A stretch of 12,295 nt of DNA. Origin: Bacillota bacterium. Lineage in GTDB: Bacteria; Bacillota; Bacilli; Bacillales; Cytobacillaceae. Under the pieces are notes generated by a model. The model had not been told where the DNA came from, searched no databases, and was given only the letters and a program-made list of their open reading frames with translations. Both the position numbers and the translations under genes were made by a program. Where the stretch lies: NCBI GenBank assembly GCA_023389895.1, contig JAEWDX010000096.1, positions 1 through 12,295 on the forward strand, written 5' to 3'. This document shows, in pieces, positions 1 through 6,582 of this stretch. Positions within the stretch are counted from its first letter, which is position 1. Each line of letters begins with the position of its first letter.

Positions 1-57
1 ATGATAGAGTTTTAGTATTGTAATTTTCTCTTCTTTTGAATATTTACTTTTAGCCAT
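1..57 (-). CDS. IS3-family transposase OrfA, N-terminal fragment (runs off window)
   Basis: Only the first 19 codons are present, beginning MAKSKYSKEEKITILKLY. This is the start of the helix-turn-helix (HTH_23/IS3 OrfA type) protein that recognises the ends of IS3-family elements. In this family OrfA is normally joined to the DDE integrase OrfB by programmed frameshifting; none of that region is visible. The ATG at 57 has a GGGGAG Shine-Dalgarno on the minus strand at 66-71. That site is part of the right-hand arm of a hairpin, so translation may be self-limited. The identification rests on a short peptide plus the matching IS end just upstream; each supports the other. Confidence 0.7.
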   Translation of the reverse strand, partial: MAKSKYSKEEKITILKLYH

Positions 58-65
58 TAAAAATA

Positions 66-117
66 CTCCCCATTTGATAAACAGATTTTATTTTTTATCT
101 GTCTACCTAATGGGGAG
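66..117 (-). promoter_or_regulatory. Hairpin sequestering the transposase ribosome binding site
   Basis: CTCCCCATT (66-74) is the exact reverse complement of AATGGGGAG (109-117), and inside it ACAGAT (81-86) pairs with ATCTGT (97-102). In minus-strand RNA the downstream arm contains the GGGGAG Shine-Dalgarno of the transposase start at 57. A transcript entering the IS from outside, for example reading through from yteA, would fold and hide the site. Transcripts starting inside the arm would not. Such protection against impinging transcription is known for several IS elements; here it is inferred. Confidence 0.5.
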
Positions 118-150
118 CATATCAAAAATTGGGGTGCAGTTCATTATTAA

Positions 151-166
151 CTCTTGGGGTTTTTTG
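151..166. terminator. Possible half of a yteA terminator, split by the IS
   Basis: Seven bases outside the IS tip lies CTCTTGGGGTTTTTTG. It has the look of one arm plus T-tract of an intrinsic terminator, or, read on the minus strand after yteA, an A-tract plus ascending arm. The complementary arm (CCCCAAGAG) is absent nearby. No other terminator-like hairpin is seen between the yteA stop (219) and the IS. I infer that the IS inserted in or beside the loop and carried the partner arm away to its far side. Confidence 0.3.
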
Positions 167-218
167 TTTGGACAAAATTTATCCTGAAATGGACTTTTAG
201 ACGGTCTCTTTTAGTTTA

Positions 219-1004
219 TTAAAGATGCTTTTCATCTTTCTGCTGTTTGTCATCATGAACGTATCCATCTGTATTCCGATATGGAACATCACCAAAAGGT
301 GCTTCGATATTTTCCTTACTAAGATAAGCTTCAAACTCTTCATGTTTTTTCGAGGGAAAAACCATCCTTGAATTGGCTGCAATATCATTGCCAATGAATG
401 TTTCATAATCCTCGGCAAAGCCTTCATCATCATGACCTTCATTATAAAGGGAATTATAGTCTTCGTAATCGCCCTTTAAGTCTGAAGGTGTTTCGGATGT
501 GCCATAGCGAGCTACTTCTTGAAAGCTATCCTCATAATCAGCGGTCCCTTCACGATTTTGACGGTGCTGAAAAGTATTGCCATGCGCTGGTTCAAGAAGA
601 TCTTCCTCTACTGGTCTGTCATCATAAAGTCTTTGCTCGGGACTATGTTCCACACAATATAATGTAGAAGGGATAGCCTCTAATCGCTCAAATGGGATCT
701 CGTTCCCACAAACTTTGCATTGCCCATATATACCCTTTTCTATTGCTTGCAATGCAGTCTTAATTTTTTCAAGCTCTAAGCCAAGATGTCCTTCAAGTGC
801 GTAGTCTTTTTCACGTTCAGCCAATTCTGTCCCCATATCGGCAGGGTGATTATCGTAGCTAGATAACTCTCCAACAGCATCGGTAGCACTGAATCTTCCC
901 AATGCTCCTTCTTTATCCTTATGCAATTGCGCTTCCATTGAATTTTTTTCATCTAATAATTGTCGCTTCAGTTCATTTTGCTGATTATGTGTAAGCAAAT
1001 TCAT
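219..1004 (-). CDS. yteA: YteA-family TraR/DksA-type zinc-finger protein
   Basis: A 261-residue protein of the YteA family, linked to sporulation by name, whose molecular role is unknown. It shares the DksA/TraR architecture: a charged helical N-terminal half (about 5-90) likely to form a coiled coil, then a zinc finger at C96-x2-C99-x17-C117-x2-H120, then a long acidic, low-complexity C-terminal part ending in a conserved-looking block (IGNDIAANS to APFGDVPY). The family hallmark SYDNHPAD is at 49-56. The zinc finger is Cys3His rather than the Cys4 of DksA. The start is the ATG at 1004, because AAAGGGA (1009-1015) is then 4 nt upstream; a GTG at 1007 is the alternative but lies too close to it. 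In B. subtilis yteA also neighbours menF. A sigma-E-like promoter is possible at 1036-1067. Confidence 0.88.
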   Translation of the reverse strand: MNLLTHNQQNELKRQLLDEKNSMEAQLHKDKEGALGRFSATDAVGELSSYDNHPADMGTELAEREKDYALEGHLGLELEKIKTALQAIEKGIYGQCKVCGNEIPFERLEAIPSTLYCVEHSPEQRLYDDRPVEEDLLEPAHGNTFQHRQNREGTADYEDSFQEVARYGTSETPSDLKGDYEDYNSLYNEGHDDEGFAEDYETFIGNDIAANSRMVFPSKKHEEFEAYLSKENIEAPFGDVPYRNTDGYVHDDKQQKDEKHL

Positions 1005-1035
1005 CACATCCCTTTCAGAATGAAATCCATCTGCA

Positions 1036-1067
1036 TTTAGTATGGACAGTCTTGGGAAAAAAATGAC
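1036..1067 (-). promoter_or_regulatory. Possible sigma-E-like promoter of yteA
   Basis: Read on the minus strand, GTCATTTT (1060-1067) and CATACTAAA (1036-1044) are separated by 15 bp. This resembles mother-cell sigma-E elements (a TCATATT-like -35 and a CATACAAT-like -10), and the family is associated with sporulation. The matches are imperfect and the region is AT-rich, so this is tentative. Confidence 0.25.
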
Positions 1068-1084
1068 TAAAGAAAAAGTTAATC

Positions 1085-1126
1085 AAAAAAACCGTTCCCA
1101 TTTGTCTCTTAGACAAAAAGAACGGT
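1085..1126 (-). terminator. Intrinsic terminator of menA
   Basis: Nested stems: ACCGTTC (1091-1097) pairs with GAACGGT (1120-1126), and TTTGTCT (1101-1107) pairs with AGACAAA (1111-1117). On the minus strand the stem is followed by a run of T (the A-tract at 1085-1090). It lies 30 bp after the menA stop and should isolate menA from yteA, which is on the same strand. Confidence 0.88.
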
Positions 1127-1156
1127 CTCATAGATATGAACAGTAAAGACAAATTT

Positions 1157-2086
1157 TTAGAGAAAATAGTCTAAAAATAAACCAATGGATAATAAAAATC
1201 CAAAAATGGTATTCGTTTGCGCAGTTGCCTGCATTGCGGGCATCATTGTAATCGGAGCTGTTTTCCCGACGAATCCTTTTGTTGCTTTAATTGCTTTCGG
1301 TGCACTTAAAATGACAATGGCTAACCATGGAGAAATAATGCCCATCACAATCAAAATAAAAACCCAGACAAAAGAAACGATAAACATGCCAGCCAATAAA
1401 CGAATCGCACCATCTCTTCCTAATAATATCGCTAAAGTTTTCCGTCCGAAGTCCTTATCGCCATCTAAGTCACGAATATTATTTGATAATAAAATGGCAC
1501 CAACAAGAATTAAAATAGGAAAAGACACGAGAACACTAGTAGAAGTTACCGTTCCTGCTTGAATATAGAAAGAAATTAAAATGATTAGCATCCCCATGAA
1601 AAATCCAGCAAAGACTTCTCCAAATGGAGTATAAGCAATCGGTAGCGGACCACCAGTATATAAATAACCGATGCCCATACTAATGAGCCCGATAAGCGCA
1701 AGCCACCAGCTGCTATTAGCACAAATATAAATCCCAATTAAAATCGAAATCCCATATAATCCAAGTGCCAAACTCATAACTGTCTTCGGTTTAATTCCGT
1801 TGCGAACAATCGCCCCACCAATTCCGACGGATTCCTCATTGTCGAGCCCTCTTTTAAAATCATAGTACTCATTAAACATATTAGTCGCTGCTTGAATCAA
1901 GAGACTTGCAATTAACATGGCAAAGAACATGCCGAAATGTATGTTTGTTTCTTGAATGGCTAAAGCAGTTCCAAGGAGAACAGGAACAAAAGCAGCTGTA
2001 AGTGTATGAGGTCTTGTTAACTGCCACCAAACCTTCCAATTTTTTTGATTGGAGGACGACAAATTTGTATGCATTTCAGGTTGCAT
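1157..2086 (-). CDS. menA: 1,4-dihydroxy-2-naphthoate polyprenyltransferase
   Basis: MenA attaches the polyprenyl tail to 1,4-dihydroxy-2-naphthoate in the membrane, giving demethylmenaquinone. The 309-residue protein is a UbiA-superfamily membrane enzyme with about eight to nine hydrophobic segments. The first Asp-rich motif is N72-EYYD76-FKRG-L-D82 and the second is R205-DLDGDKDFGRKTLA-219, the Mg2+/diphosphate sites of the family. W20-TRPHTL is the usual N-terminal signature. The start at 2086 has GGGGAG 8 nt upstream; an internal Met at residue 5 is less well placed. It has its own promoter (2138-2166) and terminator and diverges from menF. In B. subtilis menA lies far from the other men genes, but in many other Bacillaceae it sits here beside menF. 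Nothing in the catalytic motifs looks damaged. Confidence 0.95.
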   Translation of the reverse strand: MQPEMHTNLSSSNQKNWKVWWQLTRPHTLTAAFVPVLLGTALAIQETNIHFGMFFAMLIASLLIQAATNMFNEYYDFKRGLDNEESVGIGGAIVRNGIKPKTVMSLALGLYGISILIGIYICANSSWWLALIGLISMGIGYLYTGGPLPIAYTPFGEVFAGFFMGMLIILISFYIQAGTVTSTSVLVSFPILILVGAILLSNNIRDLDGDKDFGRKTLAILLGRDGAIRLLAGMFIVSFVWVFILIVMGIISPWLAIVILSAPKAIKATKGFVGKTAPITMMPAMQATAQTNTIFGFLLSIGLFLDYFL

Positions 2087-2137
2087 TGAGAACTCTCCCC
2101 TTTTTATCTTAATATATATAATTTCTCAAACTTATCT

Positions 2138-2166
2138 ATTATAATGAAAATACGATATGATGTCAA
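2138..2166 (-). promoter_or_regulatory. Consensus sigma-A promoter of menA
   Basis: On the minus strand a perfect -35 TTGACA (2161-2166) and a perfect -10 TATAAT (2138-2143) are separated by exactly 17 bp. The expected start is near 2131, leaving a leader of about 45 nt to the menA ATG. This suggests strong constitutive transcription. Confidence 0.88.
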
Positions 2167-2322
2167 AATTCCTATGGCATTATACATCACTTAGTCTAGT
2201 GAAATCTATTAAAAGTGTCAATATTAGATCAATGGAAATGAAAGATATATTTATTCCGTAAGATCCCCACTGATTGAAGTGTCAATTTATAAGGAGAAAT
2301 TGGTGTGAAGCGTTGACGATAA

Positions 2323-2350
2323 TTGACATAGCGTCTTGATGAAGTATATG
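2323..2350 (+). promoter_or_regulatory. Probable sigma-A promoter of the menFDHB operon
   Basis: A perfect -35 TTGACA (2323-2328) is followed after 16 bp by TATATG (2345-2350), or after 18 bp by TATGTT (2347-2352). Both -10 candidates match TATAAT at four of six positions. Transcription would start near 2357-2360 and give a leader of about 140 nt before menF. Confidence 0.6.
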
Positions 2351-2365
2351 TTAAAATCAAATGGA

Positions 2366-2392
2366 GATTTGTAAGTCGTTCAACGAACAATC
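2366..2392 (+). promoter_or_regulatory. Stem-loop in the menF leader
   Basis: TCGTT-C-AACGA (2376-2386) is flanked by GATTTGT (2366-2372) and ACAATC (2387-2392), giving an interrupted stem immediately downstream of the predicted transcription start. It could stabilise the 5' end or act as a regulatory leader. No T-tract follows, so it is not a terminator. Confidence 0.4.
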
Positions 2393-2487
2393 AGTCGGGG
2401 CAGAATAAGTGATTGAAGTCCTTTCACACTGTCTGAAATTACATGCTTTATGTATTGAAAGCCTACTGATTGAGGTGTTATTTTAAT

Positions 2488-2503
2488 GGAGGGATTTTTT
2501 TTG
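2488..2503 (+). promoter_or_regulatory. Ribosome binding site deciding the menF TTG start
   Basis: GGAGGG (2488-2493) is followed by 7 nt and TTG (2501-2503). The Shine-Dalgarno overlaps the competing ATG at 2486, so initiation at one site would occlude the other. Confidence 0.55.
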
Positions 2504-3907
2504 GTTACGATACAGGAAACGGAACTAAAAGAAGGGATCCTAGAAGCGATAGAAAAAGCAAAATCTATGTCAAAACCAATTCTAGTTAGTGAAGTTCAGC
2601 ACATAAATCATATTGATCCTCTTTCTTTTTTTATGGCAGGACAGGAAAACTATATTGGTGAACGTTTTTTCTGGAAGGACCCTTCCAACGAGACTATTAT
2701 GATTGGTCTTGGAATAAGTAAACAAATACAATCGGCTCAGGCAGCTGGCCGCTTTTTTCATGTTAAAAAAGAATGGAAACGCTTTATGGACGATGCGATT
2801 ATCTATAATCCACATAAAGTAAATGGAATTGGTCCTGTCCTGTTTGGCGGCTTTTCTTTTGATCCCATTAAAGAAAAAACAAAATTATGGGAAAAATATG
2901 CTGATTCTATTTTTAAAATACCCAAATTTATGTACAGTGAGATCAACGGGGAAGCTTTCTTAACAACTAATATTATTTGTACACAGCATGATGATGGATC
3001 ACTCGATGAAAAGGTAATAGCTGAAAGAAGAACCATTTTATCGACATTATCAACTGTTCAAAATAAAAAAGCATTTAATTTAATAAATGAAATTGAAGTG
3101 AATCCAGAGCAATGGAAGCAATCGGTCACTTCGATTGTGGATGAATTGAAACAAACGTCATTAAATAAAATTGTTTTAGCACGGGAATTAAGATTATTTT
3201 TTGATGATGAGATTCAAGTGGAATTTGTCCTGAAACATTTACTTGCTGAGCAGCTTGAAAGCTTTGTTTTTGCGTTTGAATCAAATGGTGATTGCTTTCT
3301 TGGTGCTTCGCCTGAACGGTTAGTAAAGAAAAATGGAGAAAACTTATTTTCAACTTGTCTTGCGGGTTCTATTTCAAGAGGGAAAACGGAAGAAGAAGAC
3401 CGCATTCTTGGGAACATATTATTAAATGATCCGAAAAACATCATTGAACATCAATATGTTGTCCAGATGATTAAAGAAGCAATGGAAGAAGTTTGTGAGG
3501 AAGTTATTTTACCAAAAGAAACACAATTATTAAAAACAAGGTATATTCAGCATTTATATACACCTGTAATCGGTAAAGCAAATGAACAGACATCTTTGCT
3601 CTCACTCGTTGAACGGCTTCACCCAACTCCTGCTCTAGGTGGTCTGCCTAAAGAAGCAGCAGTAGAGAAAATTAGGAAAGTGGAAGAGCTTGATCGAGGT
3701 CTATATGGGGCACCGCTTGGTTGGATGGATTATCGAGGAAACGGTGAATTTGCGGTTTCGCTAAGATGTGGACTTGTTCAAGGGAAGGAAGCTTCTTTGT
3801 TTGCTGGCTGTGGTGTTGTAGAAGATTCGGTTGCAGAAAGCGAGTATATCGAAACAAAAATTAAATTTAGTCCGATGCTAACGGCTCTTGGAGGTAAAAT
3901 AGTATGA
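2501..3907 (+). CDS. menF: Isochorismate synthase
   Basis: MenF converts chorismate to isochorismate with Mg2+, the committed step to menaquinone. The C-terminal chorismate-binding domain shows K223 in LNKIVLARE (the general base position), GASPERL (268-274), LAGSISRGKTEEED (from 287), ERLHPTPALGGLP, GAPLGWMD and CGVVEDSVAESEYIETKIK. Length is 468 aa from the TTG at 2501 (B. subtilis MenF 471). I chose TTG because GGAGGG (2488-2493) sits 7 nt upstream and the product then begins M-V-T like the B. subtilis protein. The ATG at 2486 (five codons longer, with GAGGTG 8 nt upstream) is the alternative. A DHB-specific isochorismate synthase is unlikely given the neighbours. The stop overlaps the menD start by 4 bp (ATGA), implying coupled translation. 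Confidence 0.93.
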   Translation: MVTIQETELKEGILEAIEKAKSMSKPILVSEVQHINHIDPLSFFMAGQENYIGERFFWKDPSNETIMIGLGISKQIQSAQAAGRFFHVKKEWKRFMDDAIIYNPHKVNGIGPVLFGGFSFDPIKEKTKLWEKYADSIFKIPKFMYSEINGEAFLTTNIICTQHDDGSLDEKVIAERRTILSTLSTVQNKKAFNLINEIEVNPEQWKQSVTSIVDELKQTSLNKIVLARELRLFFDDEIQVEFVLKHLLAEQLESFVFAFESNGDCFLGASPERLVKKNGENLFSTCLAGSISRGKTEEEDRILGNILLNDPKNIIEHQYVVQMIKEAMEEVCEEVILPKETQLLKTRYIQHLYTPVIGKANEQTSLLSLVERLHPTPALGGLPKEAAVEKIRKVEELDRGLYGAPLGWMDYRGNGEFAVSLRCGLVQGKEASLFAGCGVVEDSVAESEYIETKIKFSPMLTALGGKIV

Positions 3908-5658
3908 GTCATCAAGAGGCATTAACCTCTTATATCGCTGCATTTGTTTCTGAATTAGTTCATATCGGAGTAGAGGATATTGTGATAAGCCCAGGATCTA
4001 GATCTACTCCAATGGCATTGGTCATGGTCGAGCATCCGGATCTTCGTGTACATATTCATGTAGACGAGCGTTCGGCGGCCTTTTTTGCGTTAGGGATTGC
4101 GAAGGCTACGAACAGGCCGACTGCTTTACTCTGTACATCTGGTACGGCGGCAGCTAATTATTATCCGGCAGTTGTAGAGGCAAATATTTCTAGAGTGCCA
4201 TTAATTGTGCTAACAGCAGATCGGCCACATGAGTTACGAGATGTTGGGGCACCACAAGCGATCGATCAAGTTCATTTATATGGGCAGCATGTGAAATGGT
4301 TTGTGGAAATGGCGCCACCAGAAAATACTTTAGAGATGATTCGATATGTTCGCTCTGTCTGTTCACGGGCGGCTGCAACGGCTTTGAGCTCTCCGGCTGG
4401 TCCTGTCCATTTGAATTTTCCTTTCCGTGAACCATTAATTCCACAGTTAGATAGGAAGGATTTATTTGAATCAAATGAACGCTCAGACGGCTATGTGAAA
4501 ATCCATTTAGGACATCTGACTTTAAGTAAATCTGAGTATGAAGAGATTGCTAGTAGTATCCATTCATATGAACGAGGAATCATCGTATGTGGTCCAATGG
4601 ACATGGATGGCTTTTCTGAAGCGATTGTGGAACTTGCTGAGAAACTGCAATTCCCTATCCTTGCCGATTCGCTATCCCAATTACGAAGTGGTAGCCATGC
4701 GAATCAACTGATTATTGATACATATGATACATTTTTGAAAAATCCAGAAGCGAAAAAATGGTTAAAGCCCGATGCCATTATTCGCTTTGGGGCGATGCCT
4801 GTTTCGAAACCGTTATCGATTTTTCTGAAGGAAAATGCTGATGTTTGTCAATTTGTTATTGATGGTGGAAGAGGCTGGCGAGATCCGGGGCATGTTTCAT
4901 CAGAAATGATTTATTGTCATGAAACTGAATTTTGTACAGCTATTCTTCCGTTTATTTCGGAAAAAAATGCTAATCGCTTTTTTATGAAAAAATGGTTGGA
5001 GATCAATCTTATTACTCGTAAGCATTTAGGAGAAATAAGTAAGGTTAATGAATTAAGTGAAGGAAAACTATTTTATCAGCTTGCTGAAATTCTTCCAGAG
5101 GGAGCAACCTTATTTGTCGGTAATAGTATGCCAATTCGGGATCTAGATACATTTTTCCATGCTAATAAAAAGTCAATTCGGATCATGGCAAATAGGGGAG
5201 CAAATGGAATTGATGGAACGACATCAACTGCTCTGGGGGCTGGTCTCACTTCACAACCGCTGTTTTTAGTCGTGGGTGATTTAACATTTTTCCATGATTT
5301 AAATGGATTAATTGCCGCCAAAAAAGAGGGAATAAATATTAATATTATTTTAATTAATAACAATGGTGGTGGAATCTTTTCTTTTCTTCCACAAGCGAAT
5401 CATCCGAAAAATTTCGAAAGATTATTTGGAACGCCATTAGACCTGCAATTCGAGCATGCGGTAAAATTGTATGGAGGTCATTATGAATTAATCTCGGATT
5501 GGGCGCAGCTTCAATCTGCTATTAGTCGCTCAAGTATAAATCCAGGATTGAATGTAATGGAAATTACGACAAATAGAGAAGAAAATATTCGGGAGCATCG
5601 TGAGCTTTGGGATTCAGTTTCCCGGGAAATAAGTCGATTATTGAAAGGCGACTGCTGA
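3904..5658 (+). CDS. menD: SEPHCHC synthase (thiamine diphosphate enzyme)
   Basis: MenD condenses isochorismate with 2-oxoglutarate (losing CO2) to give 2-succinyl-5-enolpyruvyl-6-hydroxy-3-cyclohexene-1-carboxylate. The 584-residue protein shows the N-terminal Pyr domain with ISPGSRSTPMA (28-38) and VDERSAAFFALG, in which E55 is the thiamine-activating glutamate. The C-terminal PP domain has the ThDP/Mg2+ motif GDLTFFHDLNG (458-468) running to INNNGGGIFSF (N485-N487). NRGANGIDGTTS is also family-typical. Length matches B. subtilis MenD closely. The start ATG overlaps the menF stop; GGAGGT (3890-3895) is 8 nt upstream. The menD TGA shares one base with the menH ATG. No sign of damage. Confidence 0.96.
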   Translation: MSHQEALTSYIAAFVSELVHIGVEDIVISPGSRSTPMALVMVEHPDLRVHIHVDERSAAFFALGIAKATNRPTALLCTSGTAAANYYPAVVEANISRVPLIVLTADRPHELRDVGAPQAIDQVHLYGQHVKWFVEMAPPENTLEMIRYVRSVCSRAAATALSSPAGPVHLNFPFREPLIPQLDRKDLFESNERSDGYVKIHLGHLTLSKSEYEEIASSIHSYERGIIVCGPMDMDGFSEAIVELAEKLQFPILADSLSQLRSGSHANQLIIDTYDTFLKNPEAKKWLKPDAIIRFGAMPVSKPLSIFLKENADVCQFVIDGGRGWRDPGHVSSEMIYCHETEFCTAILPFISEKNANRFFMKKWLEINLITRKHLGEISKVNELSEGKLFYQLAEILPEGATLFVGNSMPIRDLDTFFHANKKSIRIMANRGANGIDGTTSTALGAGLTSQPLFLVVGDLTFFHDLNGLIAAKKEGININIILINNNGGGIFSFLPQANHPKNFERLFGTPLDLQFEHAVKLYGGHYELISDWAQLQSAISRSSINPGLNVMEITTNREENIREHRELWDSVSREISRLLKGDC

Positions 5659-6509
5659 TGAAATTTGTCATAAACGGGATTCGCTATCATGTGGATATAT
5701 GGGGGGAGGGCTTTCCTTTACTCCTTCTTCACGGATTTACTGGTGATCGTTCAACATGGAGTGAATTTAAGCCTTTTTGGAAGGAACATTCGAAAGCTAT
5801 TGCATTAGATATTATTGGGCATGGGCAAACAGATTCGCCCCTTGAGCCTTCAAGATATGATATTGAAGCCATTGCAGATGATCTTTATGCATTGCTGGAG
5901 AAACTAGAAATAGATGAAACGGATCTTCTAGGCTACTCAATGGGAGGAAGATTAGCGTTAACTTTTGCTATTAAATATCCAGAAAAGGTAAGAAGGCTCA
6001 TTCTTGAAAGCTCATCTCCAGGGCTTAAAACGGAGAGTGAGAGAGAAGCTAGAAGACTTCATGATGAAAAGTTAGCTGAGAGAATTCAAACAGAAGGTCT
6101 ACATGAATTTATTGAATATTGGGAAAGTATCCCGCTTTTTCAAAGTCAGTTACGTTTACCTCAGCCTATTCGCAACCATATTCGGAAGCAGCGTTTAAGC
6201 AACTCTGAAAACGGGTTAATGAATAGTCTAAAGGGAATGGGAACAGGGGCCCAAGCTTCTTGGTGGAATGCATTAGAGGATGTTAATATTCCAACCTTAT
6301 TGCTAACAGGTAGCTTTGATGAAAAGTTTTGTCAGATTGCAAGTAAGATGACGAAGAAGCTAAAGAATAGTAAATGGATTTCAATAGATGATTGCGGACA
6401 TGCAATTCATGTGGAGAAATCTGAAATATTTGGTACAATAGTAAGTGGATTCTTGTCGAATGATAAAGTGAATCTTCCATCAGTTGAAGTCGAGAAAAGA
6501 CAAAACTAA
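5658..6509 (+). CDS. menH: SHCHC synthase (alpha/beta hydrolase)
   Basis: MenH eliminates pyruvate from SEPHCHC to give 2-succinyl-6-hydroxy-2,4-cyclohexadiene-1-carboxylate. The 283-residue protein has an alpha/beta hydrolase fold: oxyanion-loop motif LLLHGFTGD (22-30), nucleophile elbow GYSMGG with S94, D221 in GSFDEKF and H248 in CGHAIHVE complete the triad. The ATG at 5658 overlaps the menD stop as TGATG; AAAGG (5644-5648) is 9 nt upstream. A longer in-frame reading from 5607 lies inside menD and is rejected. It corresponds to B. subtilis YtxM. The C-terminus extends about 15 residues past the usual VSGFL end, with no recognisable motif. Operon position between menD and menB supports the call. 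Confidence 0.93.
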   Translation: MKFVINGIRYHVDIWGEGFPLLLLHGFTGDRSTWSEFKPFWKEHSKAIALDIIGHGQTDSPLEPSRYDIEAIADDLYALLEKLEIDETDLLGYSMGGRLALTFAIKYPEKVRRLILESSSPGLKTESEREARRLHDEKLAERIQTEGLHEFIEYWESIPLFQSQLRLPQPIRNHIRKQRLSNSENGLMNSLKGMGTGAQASWWNALEDVNIPTLLLTGSFDEKFCQIASKMTKKLKNSKWISIDDCGHAIHVEKSEIFGTIVSGFLSNDKVNLPSVEVEKRQN

Positions 6510-6582
6510 ATGGACTTACTGCGATTAAATATAAATATCGCTTTTATGAAAATTTTTGAAAATGATAAAGGGGGATTCAGTA
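6510..6582 (+). other. menH-menB spacer with weak hairpin
   Basis: This 73-bp spacer contains GCGAT (6521-6525) and ATCGC (6537-6541) as a weak stem with an AT-rich loop, followed by TTTT. It is too weak for confident termination but could reduce or process the transcript between menH and menB. No separate menB promoter is evident. Confidence 0.25.

Larger units (their letters stand above)
1..143 (-). mobile_element. IS3-family insertion sequence, one end (partial)
   Basis: On the minus strand the element begins TGAACTGCACCCC (131-143 read in reverse). This matches my recollection of IS3-family ends of the IS150/IS655 kind, which start with TG. About 85 bp inside this end a transposase-like reading frame starts (minus strand, from 57) and runs off the window. 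Between the tip and the start codon lies a long inverted repeat (66-117). The outer boundary is put at 143 from the TG terminus; the target duplication cannot be checked because the other end is outside the window. Confidence 0.75.
2269..2478 (+). repeat. Three imperfect copies of ACTGATTGAAGTGT
   Basis: Copies are ACTGATTGAAGTGT (2269-2282), AGTGATTGAAGTCC (2408-2421) and ACTGATTGAGGTGT (2465-2478). They share the core GATTGAAGT or GATTGAGGT. The last copy includes the GAGGTG that could serve as ribosome binding site for the upstream ATG of menF. Function is unknown; an operator or RNA element is possible. Confidence 0.4.
2087..2500. other. Long menA-menF intergenic regulatory region
   Basis: About 410 bp without a convincing gene. 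It holds the menA promoter near its left side, a sigma-A-like menF promoter at 2323-2350, and a leader hairpin at 2366-2392. It also holds a second structured stretch at 2421-2461 and three copies of a motif close to ACTGATTGAAGTGT (2269, 2408, 2465). A doubled TTGAC (2313 and 2323, 10 bp apart) overlaps the -35. No ORF with a good ribosome binding site is visible. Confidence 0.7.

Noticed and set aside
1185..1562. A 125-codon plus-strand open frame inside menA
   Set aside because: It lies wholly antisense to menA, has no ribosome binding site, and its sequence reflects the complement of hydrophobic membrane-protein codons.
2290..2310. AAGGAG followed by TTG-GTG-TGA as a mini-ORF in the menF leader
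   Set aside because: It lies upstream of the best menF promoter and would encode two residues; probably chance.
5607..5657. menH start inside menD at 5607
   Set aside because: It would overlap menD by 52 bp and add residues absent from MenH proteins; the TGATG junction at 5656 is the normal coupled arrangement.
6556..6582. Longer menB start at 6556
   Set aside because: The extra residues include the AAAGGGGG ribosome binding site of the ATG at 6583, and MenB proteins begin close to the latter.
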